A stretch of 64,000 nucleotides of DNA from DASPKT01 sp035626475 (GTDB lineage: Bacteria > Pseudomonadota > Alphaproteobacteria > Azospirillales > Azospirillaceae), in contig DASPNP010000063.1 of NCBI GenBank assembly GCA_035626475.1, positions 62,001-126,000 on the forward strand. The letters are read 5' to 3'. This document shows positions 11,849 through 22,053 of the stretch, piece after piece (within the stretch, counting starts at the first letter, position 1; each line of letters starts with the position of its first letter). The notes under the pieces were generated by a model. It worked only from the letters and a program-made list of their open reading frames with translations, searched no databases and had not been told where the DNA came from. The translations under genes were made by a program, and so were the position numbers.

Positions 11849-13474
11849 ATGTCCGACGACCGCTCCCCCGACACCTCATCGACCTCCGGCGAACGTATCG
11901 CCAAGCGCCTGGCCCGCGTCGGCCTCTGCTCGCGCCGCGACGCCGAGCGCTGGATCGCCGAGGGCCGCGTCGCGGTCAACGGCAAGGTGCTGGACAGCCC
12001 CGCGCACAATGTCCGCCCGGGCGACCGCATCGTCGTCGACGGCAAGCCGATCCCCGACAAGGAGCCGACCCGCGTCTGGCGCTACCACAAGCCCGCCGGG
12101 CTGGTGACGACGGCGCGCGACGAGAAGGGCCGCGCCACCGTCTTCGACCGGCTGCCCGAGGACATGCCGCGCGTCATCTCCGTCGGCCGGCTGGACCTGA
12201 ACACCGAGGGGCTGCTGCTGCTGACCAACGACGGCGCGCTGGCCCGCCATCTGGAGCTGCCCGCCACCGGCTGGCCCCGGCGCTACCGCGTGCGCGTGCA
12301 CGGCGCCCCCGATCCGGCGCGTCTCGCCAGCCTTGCCCACGGCATCACGCTGGACGGGGTGGAGTACGGCCCGATCGAGGCGGCGGTGGACCGCGAGCAG
12401 GGCAGCAACGCCTGGCTGACCGTCACGCTCCGCGAAGGCAAGAACCGCGAGATCCGCAAGGTGCTGGAGCATCTGGGGCTGGCGGTGAACCGGCTGATCC
12501 GCGTCTCCTACGGTCCCTTCCAGCTGGGCAAGCTGGACGAGGGAACGGTCGAGGAGGTGCCGCGCCGCGTGCTGCGCGACCAGCTACCCCAGTTCTTCCC
12601 CAAGGGCGAGGCGGCGTCCGACACGCCCCGCGCCGCCCCGCGCCTGCGCTTCGACGCCAAGCCGAAGACCGCCGCCGCGCCGGCGCGGACGGCGGGCAAG
12701 CCGTCCGCCGCGCGCGGCCGGGCGTCCGATGTGCTGGAGCGCGAGCGCCAGGACCGCGCCGCCCCCACCGGCCGCCGCCCCGAGGCGAAACCGGCCCGCG
12801 CGCCCCGATCCCGGGACCAGGAGGTGCCGCAGGAGCGCTGGCTGGACGAGCCGATGCCCGAGGGCTGGGTCGCCCGCAAGCCGCGCGCCGACAGGCCGGC
12901 GCGATCCGAGGGCAAGGGTGGGCCGGCGAGGAGTGCCGGGGGCCAGGATGCCGGCGGCCGGGGGGCGCCCGACCGGGCCGAGAGGCGCCCGGCGTCCAAG
13001 GGTTCCGCCCCCAAGGGCGCCGCGCCCGCACAGAGCCGCCGCGACCCGCCCCTGCCGAAGCTCAGCGACGACGTGCGCTCCCAGGCGCTGGAGATGGCGC
13101 GGCGCATGAACCGGGCGCTGGACCGCTCGCCCGACACGGACGAGGACGACACGCCCGGCCGCAAGCCGCGCGGCGGCCGCCCGGCGCCGCGCAACCGCGC
13201 CGAGGGCGCCCAGCGCTCCCCGTCCGAGCGCCCGGCCGGCGGCAAGCCGCGCACCGGCGGTCCGGGCAAGCCGGGATCGGGCCGCACGGGCTCTCCCCGG
13301 GAGGACGGCCCCCGGTCCGGCGGCGGCCCGAAGACCGGCGCGTCCAGAACCGGCGGCGCGCCGAAGGCCGGCGGGGGCAAGCCCTCGCCCAAGGGCGGCA
13401 AGCCCGGCGGGTCGCGTCCCGGCAAGCCGGGCGGTTCGCGCAGCGGGGGACCGGGTGCGGATCGTCGGCGGTAG
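11849..13474 (+). CDS. rluB: 23S rRNA pseudouridine synthase with a long disordered basic tail (RluB family)
   Basis: The first 250 residues form a complete RluB/RsuA-type pseudouridine synthase. An S4 RNA-binding domain (about 16-62) is followed by the catalytic domain, where Asp116 in GRLDLNTEGLLLLTNDG is the active-site residue. A GKNREIRKVLEHLGL block follows. In the family this enzyme isomerises uridine 2605 of 23S rRNA. From about residue 255 to 541 the protein is a low-complexity Arg/Lys/Pro/Gly/Ala tail, probably disordered and RNA-binding. Tails of this kind occur in other alphaproteobacterial RluB proteins, but E. coli RluB is about half this length. The 3' end overlaps rsmD by 20 bp. 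Confidence 0.93.
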   Translation: MSDDRSPDTSSTSGERIAKRLARVGLCSRRDAERWIAEGRVAVNGKVLDSPAHNVRPGDRIVVDGKPIPDKEPTRVWRYHKPAGLVTTARDEKGRATVFDRLPEDMPRVISVGRLDLNTEGLLLLTNDGALARHLELPATGWPRRYRVRVHGAPDPARLASLAHGITLDGVEYGPIEAAVDREQGSNAWLTVTLREGKNREIRKVLEHLGLAVNRLIRVSYGPFQLGKLDEGTVEEVPRRVLRDQLPQFFPKGEAASDTPRAAPRLRFDAKPKTAAAPARTAGKPSAARGRASDVLERERQDRAAPTGRRPEAKPARAPRSRDQEVPQERWLDEPMPEGWVARKPRADRPARSEGKGGPARSAGGQDAGGRGAPDRAERRPASKGSAPKGAAPAQSRRDPPLPKLSDDVRSQALEMARRMNRALDRSPDTDEDDTPGRKPRGGRPAPRNRAEGAQRSPSERPAGGKPRTGGPGKPGSGRTGSPREDGPRSGGGPKTGASRTGGAPKAGGGKPSPKGGKPGGSRPGKPGGSRSGGPGADRRR

Positions 13475-14033
13475 GCACCGGGGCCGGCGGCTGCTGGCGC
13501 CGGAGGGACGCGACGTCCGCCCGACTTCCGACCGCACCCGCGAGAGCCTGTTCAACATCCTGGCGCACGCGCCCTGGGGCCCGGACGGCCGAGCCGTGCT
13601 GGAGGACGCGCTGGTGCTGGACGCCTTCTGCGGCACCGGCGCCCTGGCGCTGGAGGCGCTGTCGCGCGGTGCCGCGCGGGCGGCCCTGCTGGACAAGAGC
13701 CGCGCCTCGCTCGAGCTGGCCCGCAGGAATGCCGAGACGCTGGGCGAGGCCGCCAATGTGCTGATCGTCCAGGGCGACGCGGTGAAGCCGCCGCCGGCAC
13801 GACTCAAGGCCACGCTGGCCTTCCTCGACCCGCCCTACTCGAAGGATCTGGCGCCGGCGGCGCTCACCGCCCTGGCGCGGGCCGGCTGGCTGGCGCCCGG
13901 CGCGCTCGCCATCGTCGAGCTTGCCGCAAGCGATCCCTTCCCGGCGCTGCCCGGAGTCGAGGCGCTGGACGAGCGCCGTTACGGCGAGACGCGGGTGCTG
14001 TTCCTGCGTCTCGACCATACCTCGAAAGTATAG
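13455..14033 (+). CDS. rsmD: 16S rRNA (guanine-N2-)-methyltransferase
   Basis: RsmD methylates G966 of 16S rRNA using S-adenosylmethionine. The 192-residue protein begins with the family signature MRIVGGRHRGRRL and RPTSDRTRESLFNIL. The SAM-binding loop is VLDAFCGTGALALEALSRGA (about 54-73), and the catalytic motif is DPPY at 125-128. The GTG start at 13455 lies 20 bp inside the rluB end, which suggests translational coupling. The pair rluB-rsmD is common in alphaproteobacteria, and both gene products modify rRNA. Confidence 0.95.
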   Translation: MRIVGGRHRGRRLLAPEGRDVRPTSDRTRESLFNILAHAPWGPDGRAVLEDALVLDAFCGTGALALEALSRGAARAALLDKSRASLELARRNAETLGEAANVLIVQGDAVKPPPARLKATLAFLDPPYSKDLAPAALTALARAGWLAPGALAIVELAASDPFPALPGVEALDERRYGETRVLFLRLDHTSKV

Positions 14034-14155
14034 GTCCGGACATTTTATCGTCCCCCCGGTGATCCACCCGCGAATCCGCCCCGTACCAAGGCCGATCGAG
14101 CAACAGGCCGGCACACTCCCCAGGAAGGGACGCCCGGCCAGCGGGGGACGCGACC

Positions 14156-15043
<888 letters not shown>

Positions 15044-15065
15044 GGGAAAAGGGCTGGGCCTACCG

Positions 15066-15260
15066 ATCCCTCGCCCCTTGCGGGAGAGGGAAGGGGCCCG
15101 CGCGAAGCGTGGGAAGGGTGAGGAGTCGGACGCCGCAGGCGGACGTTCTCACCCGATGTCTTAAGATCAGCCGTCGATGAGGCCCAGCTTCGCTGGTCCA
15201 CCCCTCATCCCCCCGTTGCTGCGCAAGGGGTCCCTCCTTCTCCCGCAAGGGGAGAAGGAT
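15066..15260. repeat. 195-bp structured repeat, family RF1, copy b
   Basis: It has the same design and orientation as copy a. It opens with ATCCCTCGCCCCTTGCGGGA and closes with TCCCGCAAGGGGAGAAGGAT. The middle differs from copy a at many positions but keeps the hairpin near the left end (CCCGC-GCGAAGCGTGGG) and the GTGAGGAGTC / GACC..CCTCATCC pair. It starts 22 bp after the rpoH stop and ends 8 bp before the HerA-like stop, so it occupies the convergent junction. Confidence 0.85.
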
Positions 15261-15268
15261 TAAGCAGC

Positions 15269-16804
15269 TCACGCCGCGAACAGATCGTCGCCTTCGGGCT
15301 CCGGCTGGGCGTTGGGGTCGCCGGGCATGGTGGACCAGCCCAGCGCCGGCAGCTCGATGGTGCGTAGGTTGCCCAGGCCCGCCTTGACCACGATGTGGCC
15401 GCGCTCGGCCATGTAGCCCAGCAGGCGCCGGCCGCGGCCGGGGGAGCGGCTGCCGCAGGCGCGGGCCACGTCGGCGTCGCCCGGGCAGGGCTGGTGCTCC
15501 ATGGCGGCCCGGGCCAGCAGCAGGAACACGCCCTGGAGGTCCTCGGGCAGGTCGGCGGCGATGGTGGTGGCCTTGCTCCATGCCCCCTCCTCCGCCTCGG
15601 GCCCGATGACGCCGGCGCGCACGGCGGCCAGGCGGCGGCGGAAGCTGGGCAGGTCCAGCGCCATGCCGCTGACGCCGCGGCCCCGGCAGCGCACCAGGAA
15701 GTCCTGGTACAGCACCGCCACCGAGCGGAAGGCGGCCTCCGGGTCGGCCAGCAGCTCGCACATGATCTCGTCCAGGATCGGCCCGGCGTCGACCGCCGGT
15801 TCCTCGGGCAGGAGGGATGCCTGCTGCGGCGGGTCGCCCTCCTCGCGCGGCGCGGTCGCGGGGCGGGTGCGCGCGAGCTGGGCCAGCACCTCCGCGGTGG
15901 AAGGGGCCGGCGGCGGGCGGTAGACCGGCGGCCGGGCGGCCAGCTCCGCCTCGCTGGCGGTGAAGATCAGGTCGCGCGCGTCGGCCTTGGGCGTCTCCGG
16001 CAGGGGCAGCAGCTTCGGGCTGCCGCCGCGGCCCGAGGTCACCACCGGGCCGATCCTCACGGGCAGCGGCCGGCGCGACATGGCGGGGCCCAGCGCCACG
16101 AAATGCCCGCGCTCCAGGTCGCGGAACATCTCCGCCTGGCGCCGCTCCATGCCCAGCAGGTCGGCGGCGCGCGCCATGTCGATGTCGAGGAAGGTGCGGC
16201 CCATAAGGAAGTTGCTGGCCTCGGCCGCGACGTTCTTGGCGAGCTTCGCCAGGCGCTGGGTGGCGATGATGCCGGCGAGGCCGCGCTTGCGGCCGCGGCA
16301 CATCAGGTTGGTCATGGCGCCGAGCGACACCTTGCGCGCCTCGTCCGACACCTCGCCGGCGGCGGCGGGGGCGAAGAGCTGCGCCTCGTCCACCACGACC
16401 AGCATCGGGTACCAGTTGTCGCGGTCGGCGTCGAACAGCCCGCCCAGGAAGGCGGCGGCATGCTTCATCTGCATCTCCGCGTCCAGCCCCTCCAGGTTCA
16501 GGACGACCGAGACGCGGTGGGTGCGCACGCGGGCGGCGATCTTCTGCAGCTCGACCTCGTTATGGGCCGAGGCGTCGACGGCGATGTGGCCGTAGCGGTC
16601 GGCCAGGGTGACGAAGTCGCCCTCCGGGTCGATGATCGCCTGCTGCACCCATTCGGCGCTCTGCTCCAGCAGACGGCGCAGCAGGTGCGACTTGCCCGAG
16701 CCGGAATTGCCCTGCACCAGCAGGCGCGTGGCCAGCAGCTCCTCCAAATCCACGCTCGCCGGCTGCCCCGTCGACGTCGTGCCGATGTCGATACCGACCT
16801 TCAT
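15269..16804 (-). CDS. HerA-like ATP-binding protein (DUF87)
   Basis: This 511-residue ATPase belongs to the HerA/FtsK clan. Walker A is GNSGSGKS at 32-39, after an N-terminal strand set resembling a HAS-barrel. Walker B is MLVVVDEAQ with Asp139-Glu140. GRKRGLAGIIATQRLAKLAKNV fits the sensor/arginine region of DUF87 proteins. The C-terminal half (from about 290) is proline-rich, then helical, and is not recognised. HerA proteins pump or unwind DNA, usually with a NurA nuclease, but no nurA lies here. Stand-alone copies are known in alphaproteobacteria and their role is unclear. The gene ends next to repeat RF1-b. Confidence 0.85.
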   Translation of the reverse strand: MKVGIDIGTTSTGQPASVDLEELLATRLLVQGNSGSGKSHLLRRLLEQSAEWVQQAIIDPEGDFVTLADRYGHIAVDASAHNEVELQKIAARVRTHRVSVVLNLEGLDAEMQMKHAAAFLGGLFDADRDNWYPMLVVVDEAQLFAPAAAGEVSDEARKVSLGAMTNLMCRGRKRGLAGIIATQRLAKLAKNVAAEASNFLMGRTFLDIDMARAADLLGMERRQAEMFRDLERGHFVALGPAMSRRPLPVRIGPVVTSGRGGSPKLLPLPETPKADARDLIFTASEAELAARPPVYRPPPAPSTAEVLAQLARTRPATAPREEGDPPQQASLLPEEPAVDAGPILDEIMCELLADPEAAFRSVAVLYQDFLVRCRGRGVSGMALDLPSFRRRLAAVRAGVIGPEAEEGAWSKATTIAADLPEDLQGVFLLLARAAMEHQPCPGDADVARACGSRSPGRGRRLLGYMAERGHIVVKAGLGNLRTIELPALGWSTMPGDPNAQPEPEGDDLFAA

Positions 16805-16982
16805 GCGCTCTCGCTCACCACCCCTGGGACCTTGGACCCTCTATAACGCAAAATCGGGTAGGTGGGGTGGGATGAATCCTTCGTCTCTACCCGAAGTCGT
16901 AAGCCCCGGCACCGACTTGACAACCGTATGAGAGTTGCGGACAAGCAAAAGATACTCTTCCTATACGGGAACGGCGGCGATC

Positions 16983-18164
16983 ATGGACGAGCGAACCGAG
17001 ACCAATCATCCCTTCCTGCACGAAGACGGGACGGCGCCGGCCGACGTGACCGCCTTCCACTACGACGGGAAGCTGGGCGAGATCGCCCGCATATGGCTGC
17101 GCAACCTGCTGCTCGGCATCGTGACGCTGGGCATCTACCGGTTCTGGGGGATGACCCGGCTGCGGCGCTATTTCTGGAGCCGGCTGGCGCTGGACGGCGA
17201 GCGGTTCGAGTATGACGGCACCGGCATGGAGCTGTTCAAGGGCTTCCTCGTGTCGCTGCTGGTGCTGGTGCCGCTGGCGCTCCTGCCGCAGCTGCTCATC
17301 CTCTCCGGCAACGCCTGGGTTATCGGCATCGGCGTCCTGGCCGTCATGTTGGGCATCTACTGGGTGATCTTCTTCGCCTACTACGCCGGGCGGCGCTACC
17401 GCATGAGCCGCACCCGCTGGAGCGGCATCCGGATGGGCATGGACGGCTCGGCCGTAAGTTTCGGATGGCTGGGGCTGCGCACCTCGCTGCTGACCGTCAT
17501 CACCTTCTCCCTCTATCTCCCCTGGCAGGCGGTCCGCCTGTGGGAGGCCGAGGCGGACACGATGCGGCTGGGCAGCCACCGCTTCTTCTACCACCCCTCG
17601 ACCAAGGGGCTGATCCGGCGCTTCATGGCGGGCCATCTGTTCGTCGCCGTGTTGGCGGTCGCGGGCCTGGTCGGCCTTGGCGCCTGGCAGGTGTCGATGC
17701 TGCAGGCGATGAAGGAGACGGGGGTGCCGCCCAACCAGATTCTCGTCGTCGCCGTCACCTATGGCGGCATCTTCGGCTTCATCCTGGTCCAAAGCGTGCT
17801 CATGGCGCCCTACCAGGCGGCATGGCTGGCGAACCGGGTGACCCGCACCCGCATCGAGGTCGCCCGCCCCGCCACCTCGCCGCGGATGCTGATGGGCGGC
17901 GGGGCGCAAGCCCGGTCGGTGACGTTCGCCTGGCACGGCGGCACCTGGGCGCTCTGGCGGCTGGGCATCGGCAACCTCTTGATCTCCGTCCTGACGCTGG
18001 GCACCGGCAGCGCCTTCGTCATGCACCGCACCCTGGCCTTCCTGACGCGGGGCGTCACCGTCACCGGGGCGGCGCAGCTGACCGAGGTCACGCAACTGGC
18101 GGGCGTCGACGCACCCCGGACGGAAGCCTTCGCCGACGCCTTCGACCTGTCCGGCGGGCTCTGA
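16983..18164 (+). CDS. DUF898 (YjgN-like) polytopic membrane protein
   Basis: This is a 393-residue inner-membrane protein with about six to eight hydrophobic segments. Family features occur twice. The first is FHYDGKLGEIARIWLRNLLLGIVTLGIYRFWGMTRLRRYFWSRLALDGERFEYDGTG; a second unit comes near SFGWLGLRTSLLTVITFSLYLPW. The double repeat is typical of DUF898, which has no proven biochemical role. ATG 16983 follows a GGCGGCGATC leader without a strong ribosome-binding site. The stop is 3 bp before the M48 peptidase start. The DUF898-M48 pair recurs in many proteobacteria, so the two products probably act together. Confidence 0.85.
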   Translation: MDERTETNHPFLHEDGTAPADVTAFHYDGKLGEIARIWLRNLLLGIVTLGIYRFWGMTRLRRYFWSRLALDGERFEYDGTGMELFKGFLVSLLVLVPLALLPQLLILSGNAWVIGIGVLAVMLGIYWVIFFAYYAGRRYRMSRTRWSGIRMGMDGSAVSFGWLGLRTSLLTVITFSLYLPWQAVRLWEAEADTMRLGSHRFFYHPSTKGLIRRFMAGHLFVAVLAVAGLVGLGAWQVSMLQAMKETGVPPNQILVVAVTYGGIFGFILVQSVLMAPYQAAWLANRVTRTRIEVARPATSPRMLMGGGAQARSVTFAWHGGTWALWRLGIGNLLISVLTLGTGSAFVMHRTLAFLTRGVTVTGAAQLTEVTQLAGVDAPRTEAFADAFDLSGGL

Positions 18165-18167
18165 CCC

Positions 18168-19220
18168 ATGGCGGAGGGGCTGTACGCCGACGGCCTCAGC
18201 GGCCGACGCCGGCCCGTCCGGTTGCGGCTGGACGGCGGGGTGCTGGAGATCGGCGACCCCGAGGGGGCGGCGGTGGCGGCATGGCCCCTCGGCGAGATCC
18301 GCGCGCTGGAGGATGAAGGGGCGACCGGCCCGCCGCGCCTCGCCCGGGGCGACGAGAGGCTGCAGCTCGGCGATCCCGCCTTCGCCGCGACGCTCGCCGC
18401 CGCGGCGCCGCACCTGGCCGCGCGGCCGTCGCGGTGGACGGCGCCGAGGATCCTGGCGGCGGCGCTGGGGTCTGTGCTGCTGGTCGCCGGTGCCTATCAC
18501 GGCCTGCGCTGGGCAGCCATCGCCGGCGCCGAGCGGATGCCGCCCGCCTGGGAAGCGCGCATCGGCGCCGTCGCGCACGGCTATATGAGCCGCAAGACCT
18601 GCGAGGGCCCGGCCGGCAAGGGGGCGTTGGCGATCCTGCAGCGGCGCCTGACGGACGGCGTGGAGCTGCGCTTTCCGCTGGACCTCCGCGTCGTGGACAT
18701 CGACCAGGTCAACGCGGTGGCGCTGCCGGGCGGACGGATCCTGCTGTTCCGTGGCCTGATCGAGGCCGCAGAGTCCCCGGACGAGGTCGCCGGCGTGCTG
18801 GCGCACGAGATCGGCCATGTCCGCCATCGGCACGTGATGCAGGCCTTCATCCACGCCGCCGGCCTGCAGGTGCTGGTGGGGCTGGTGACCGGCGGAGCGG
18901 GCGGCGAATGGGTGCAGCAACTGGCCGCCCTTTCCTACTCGCGCGAGAAGGAGGAGGAGGCCGACCGCGAGGCGATGGCGCTGCTGCGCCGCGCCGGCAT
19001 CGACCCGACCGGCCTCGCCCGCATGTTCGACCGGCTGAAGGAGCGGGAGGGCAAGGGGGCGGGCATGCCGCTGCTGCTGCGCACCCATCCCCACCTGGAG
19101 GAGCGCAGCGCGTCCATCCGCGCGGCGGCCGGCACGGCGGGGGAAGCCCTGTCGCCGGCGCTGACGCCCGGGGAGTGGCTGGCGCTGCGCGGCATCTGCG
19201 GGGGCAAGTCCGCGCGCTAG
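18168..19220 (+). CDS. M48-family membrane-anchored zinc metalloprotease
   Basis: This 350-residue peptidase has the zinc motif H213-EIGH217 within GVLAHEIGHVRHRHVMQ. The third ligand is probably the glutamate in REKEEEADREAMALL. One transmembrane segment (about 95-118) separates a small N-terminal domain from the catalytic domain, which contains NAVALPGGRILLFRGLIE. The layout resembles the BepA/Oma1 class, which acts in envelope quality control. ATG 18168 follows the DUF898 stop by 3 bp, so the two are translationally linked. Its substrates cannot be predicted, though the DUF898 partner suggests a membrane-stress function. Confidence 0.88.
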   Translation: MAEGLYADGLSGRRRPVRLRLDGGVLEIGDPEGAAVAAWPLGEIRALEDEGATGPPRLARGDERLQLGDPAFAATLAAAAPHLAARPSRWTAPRILAAALGSVLLVAGAYHGLRWAAIAGAERMPPAWEARIGAVAHGYMSRKTCEGPAGKGALAILQRRLTDGVELRFPLDLRVVDIDQVNAVALPGGRILLFRGLIEAAESPDEVAGVLAHEIGHVRHRHVMQAFIHAAGLQVLVGLVTGGAGGEWVQQLAALSYSREKEEEADREAMALLRRAGIDPTGLARMFDRLKEREGKGAGMPLLLRTHPHLEERSASIRAAAGTAGEALSPALTPGEWLALRGICGGKSAR

Positions 19221-19298
19221 GCGCCCCGCCCCTCCCTTTCGACCGGGTGCGCCGAAATGCCCCTGTATCGGCGCGCCGGTCGCGCTATATCTGGACGC

Positions 19299-19496
19299 AT
19301 GAGCGGACTCTTCTTCTTCCTGATGATCCTCGCCATGCTGGCCGTGTTGGCGGTCATGGTGCTGGGTCTCTTCTCCATGGCCCGCGGCGGCGAGTTCAAC
19401 GCCAAGTACGGCAACCGCCTGATGTGGTGGCGCGTGCGGCTGCAGTTCGTCGCGCTGGGGCTGTTCGCCCTTGCCGTCCTGGCCGCCGGCAAGTAG
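19299..19496 (+). CDS. Small two-helix membrane protein, HIG1-domain type
   Basis: This 65-residue protein has two transmembrane helices (about 3-24 and 44-62). They are joined by the conserved loop ARGGEFNAKYGNRLMWWRVRLQ, the signature of HIG1-type proteins. In mitochondria HIG1 proteins bind respiratory supercomplexes; the bacterial ones are thought to be similar but are little studied. ATG 19299 was chosen because it starts at the first helix; in-frame codons upstream give a poor leader. It lies 7 bp before the cobalamin adenosyltransferase gene, an arrangement repeated in other alphaproteobacteria. Confidence 0.82.
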   Translation: MSGLFFFLMILAMLAVLAVMVLGLFSMARGGEFNAKYGNRLMWWRVRLQFVALGLFALAVLAAGK

Positions 19497-19503
19497 GCGC
19501 GCC

Positions 19504-20073
19504 ATGGTCTCCCTGACACGCATCTACACCCGCGGCGGCGACAAGGGCGAGACGTCGCTGGGCGACGGCACCCGCGTGCCCAAGCACGCTCTCCGGGTCG
19601 AGGCCTACGGCACGGTGGACGAGGCCAATGCCACCGTCGGCATGGCGCGCCTGCACACGTCGGGCGATCCGGAGACGGACGCCATGCTGATGCGCATCCA
19701 GAACGACCTGTTCGACCTGGGCGCCGACCTCTGCACGCCGGAGGAGGAGAACCCCAAATACCCGCCGCTGCGGATCGTGGAGGCGCAGGTCGACCGGTTG
19801 GAGCGTGAGATCGACGCCATGAACGCCGCCCTTGCCCCGCTGAACTCCTTCATCCTGCCCGGCGGCAGCCCCGCCGCGGCCTATCTGCACCTGGCGCGCA
19901 CCGTGGTGCGGCGGGCGGAGCGGCTGATGACGGAGCTGGCGCTGCACGAGCCCGTCGGCGCGCCCGCCCTCAAATACATCAACCGCTTGTCCGACCACCT
20001 GTTCGTGCTCTCGCGCCATGTGAACGACCGCGGCGCCACGGACGTGCTCTGGGTGCCCGGCGCGAACCGCTAG
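19504..20073 (+). CDS. Cob(I)alamin adenosyltransferase, PduO type
   Basis: The enzyme moves the adenosyl group of ATP to cob(I)alamin, making adenosylcobalamin. The 189-residue length fits the single-domain PduO class. The N-terminal ATP-binding signature is TRIYTRGGDKGETSLGDG (about 5-22). The family block YGTVDEANATVGMAR and the C-terminal RRAERLM...YINRLSDHLFVLSR with ...NDRGATDVLW complete it. ATG 19504 follows HIG1 by 7 bp. Adenosylcobalamin is the cofactor of the class II ribonucleotide reductase at 36388-39795, so this gene may serve it. The neighbouring etf genes have no direct link to B12. Confidence 0.92.
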   Translation: MVSLTRIYTRGGDKGETSLGDGTRVPKHALRVEAYGTVDEANATVGMARLHTSGDPETDAMLMRIQNDLFDLGADLCTPEEENPKYPPLRIVEAQVDRLEREIDAMNAALAPLNSFILPGGSPAAAYLHLARTVVRRAERLMTELALHEPVGAPALKYINRLSDHLFVLSRHVNDRGATDVLWVPGANR

Positions 20074-20157
20074 CTAAGCGCTACTTCCAAGGCGGGAGCG
20101 GGATCGCGCGCTTTGCTGCAGCGCAAAAGATTCCGGCCGCGCGGGCTTGTCCCCGCA

Positions 20158-20187
20158 TTGACAGCCCCCCTGTGACAAATCTATTTT
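20158..20187 (+). promoter_or_regulatory. Sigma-70-type promoter for etfBA
   Basis: A perfect -35 hexamer TTGACA (20158-20163) is followed after 18 bp by TATTTT (20182-20187), or after 17 bp by CTATTT. It sits in the only AT-richer stretch of the 232-bp gap before etfB, leaving a leader of roughly 110 bases. The match to consensus is better than anything else between 16.8 and 23 kb. Confidence 0.6.
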
Positions 20188-20305
20188 CGCCCACCACCCC
20201 CGGTCTGGAAATCCGGGGGAATAATAATATTTCCCCCTCCCCATGCGCCCCGCCTAAGGGGCCCGGAGGGCGCCACCGCATCCGTCACCAGGGGACGCAC
20301 GCACA

Positions 20306-21055
<750 letters not shown>

Positions 21056-21057
21056 TC

Positions 21058-21984
21058 ATGAACATCCTTGTCATCGCGGAACCCTCCACCGGCGGCGTGA
21101 AGGCCCCGACCCTGACCACGCTGGGCGCGGCCGCCAAGCTCGGCGGCAGCGTCAGCCTGCTGGTCGTCGGCCCCGGCGGCGCCGAGGCGGCCTCGGTCGC
21201 CGGCGTCGCCAAGGTGCTGTCGGCCGACGGCGCCGAATACGCCCACCCGCTGGCCGAGAACGTCGCCCCGCTGGTCGCCAAGGTGGCCAAGGACGGCGGC
21301 TTCGGCCATGTGCTGTTCCCGGCCACGACCTTCGGCAAGAACGTCGCCCCGCGCGTCGCGGCGCTGCTGGACGTGCAGCAGATCAGCGACATCACCGCGG
21401 TCGAGAGCGCCGACACCTTCCAGCGCCCGATCTATGCCGGCAACGCCATCGCCACCGTGCAGTCCTCGGACCCGGTGAAGGTCGTGACCGTCCGCGGCAC
21501 TGCCTTCGAGGCGGCCGCCGCCACCGGCGGCTCCGCTTCGGTCGAGAGCGTGTCGGGCACCGGCGACGCCGGCCTGTCCAAGTTCGTCGGCCAGGAGCTG
21601 ACCAAGTCCGAGCGTCCGGAGCTGACCAGCGCCCGGGTCATCGTCTCGGGCGGCCGCGGCATGCAGTCGGGCGACAATTTCGTCATGCTGGACGCGCTGG
21701 CCGACAAGCTGGGCGCCGCCGTGGGCGCCTCGCGCGCCGCGGTGGACGCCGGCTTCGTGCCGAACGACTACCAGGTCGGCCAGACCGGCAAGATCGTCGC
21801 GCCCGAGCTGTACATCGCCGTCGGCATCTCCGGCGCGATCCAGCATCTGGCCGGCATGAAGGACAGCAAGGTCATCGTCGCCATCAACAAGGACGAGGAG
21901 GCCCCCATCTTCCAGGTGGCCGACTACGGCCTCGTCGCCGACCTGTTCAAGGCGGTGCCCGAGCTGACCCAGGCGGTGGGCTGA
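21058..21984 (+). CDS. etfA: Electron transfer flavoprotein alpha subunit
   Basis: This is a 308-residue FAD-binding partner of EtfB. The C-terminal half holds the alpha-ETF FAD signature: LTSARVIVSGGRGMQSGDNF, then GASRAAVDAGFVPNDYQVGQTGKIVAPELYIAVGISGAIQHLAGMKDSKVIVAINKDEEAPIF. The start ATG 21058 is 2 bp after the etfB stop, as in most etfBA operons. The downstream hbd gene, 69 bp away, is likely co-transcribed. Confidence 0.96.
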   Translation: MNILVIAEPSTGGVKAPTLTTLGAAAKLGGSVSLLVVGPGGAEAASVAGVAKVLSADGAEYAHPLAENVAPLVAKVAKDGGFGHVLFPATTFGKNVAPRVAALLDVQQISDITAVESADTFQRPIYAGNAIATVQSSDPVKVVTVRGTAFEAAAATGGSASVESVSGTGDAGLSKFVGQELTKSERPELTSARVIVSGGRGMQSGDNFVMLDALADKLGAAVGASRAAVDAGFVPNDYQVGQTGKIVAPELYIAVGISGAIQHLAGMKDSKVIVAINKDEEAPIFQVADYGLVADLFKAVPELTQAVG

Positions 21985-22053
21985 TCCGGACGGGACCGGC
22001 AGGCAGCGGCCTGCCGGTCCCCTCCCCTCGGCCTTGTGCGTTAAGGAATTTCC

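Noticed and set aside
16917..16966. TTGACA as a promoter for the DUF898 gene
   Set aside because: The -35 match is perfect, but no acceptable -10 element lies 16-19 bp downstream; the nearest TATAC-like sequence is too far away.
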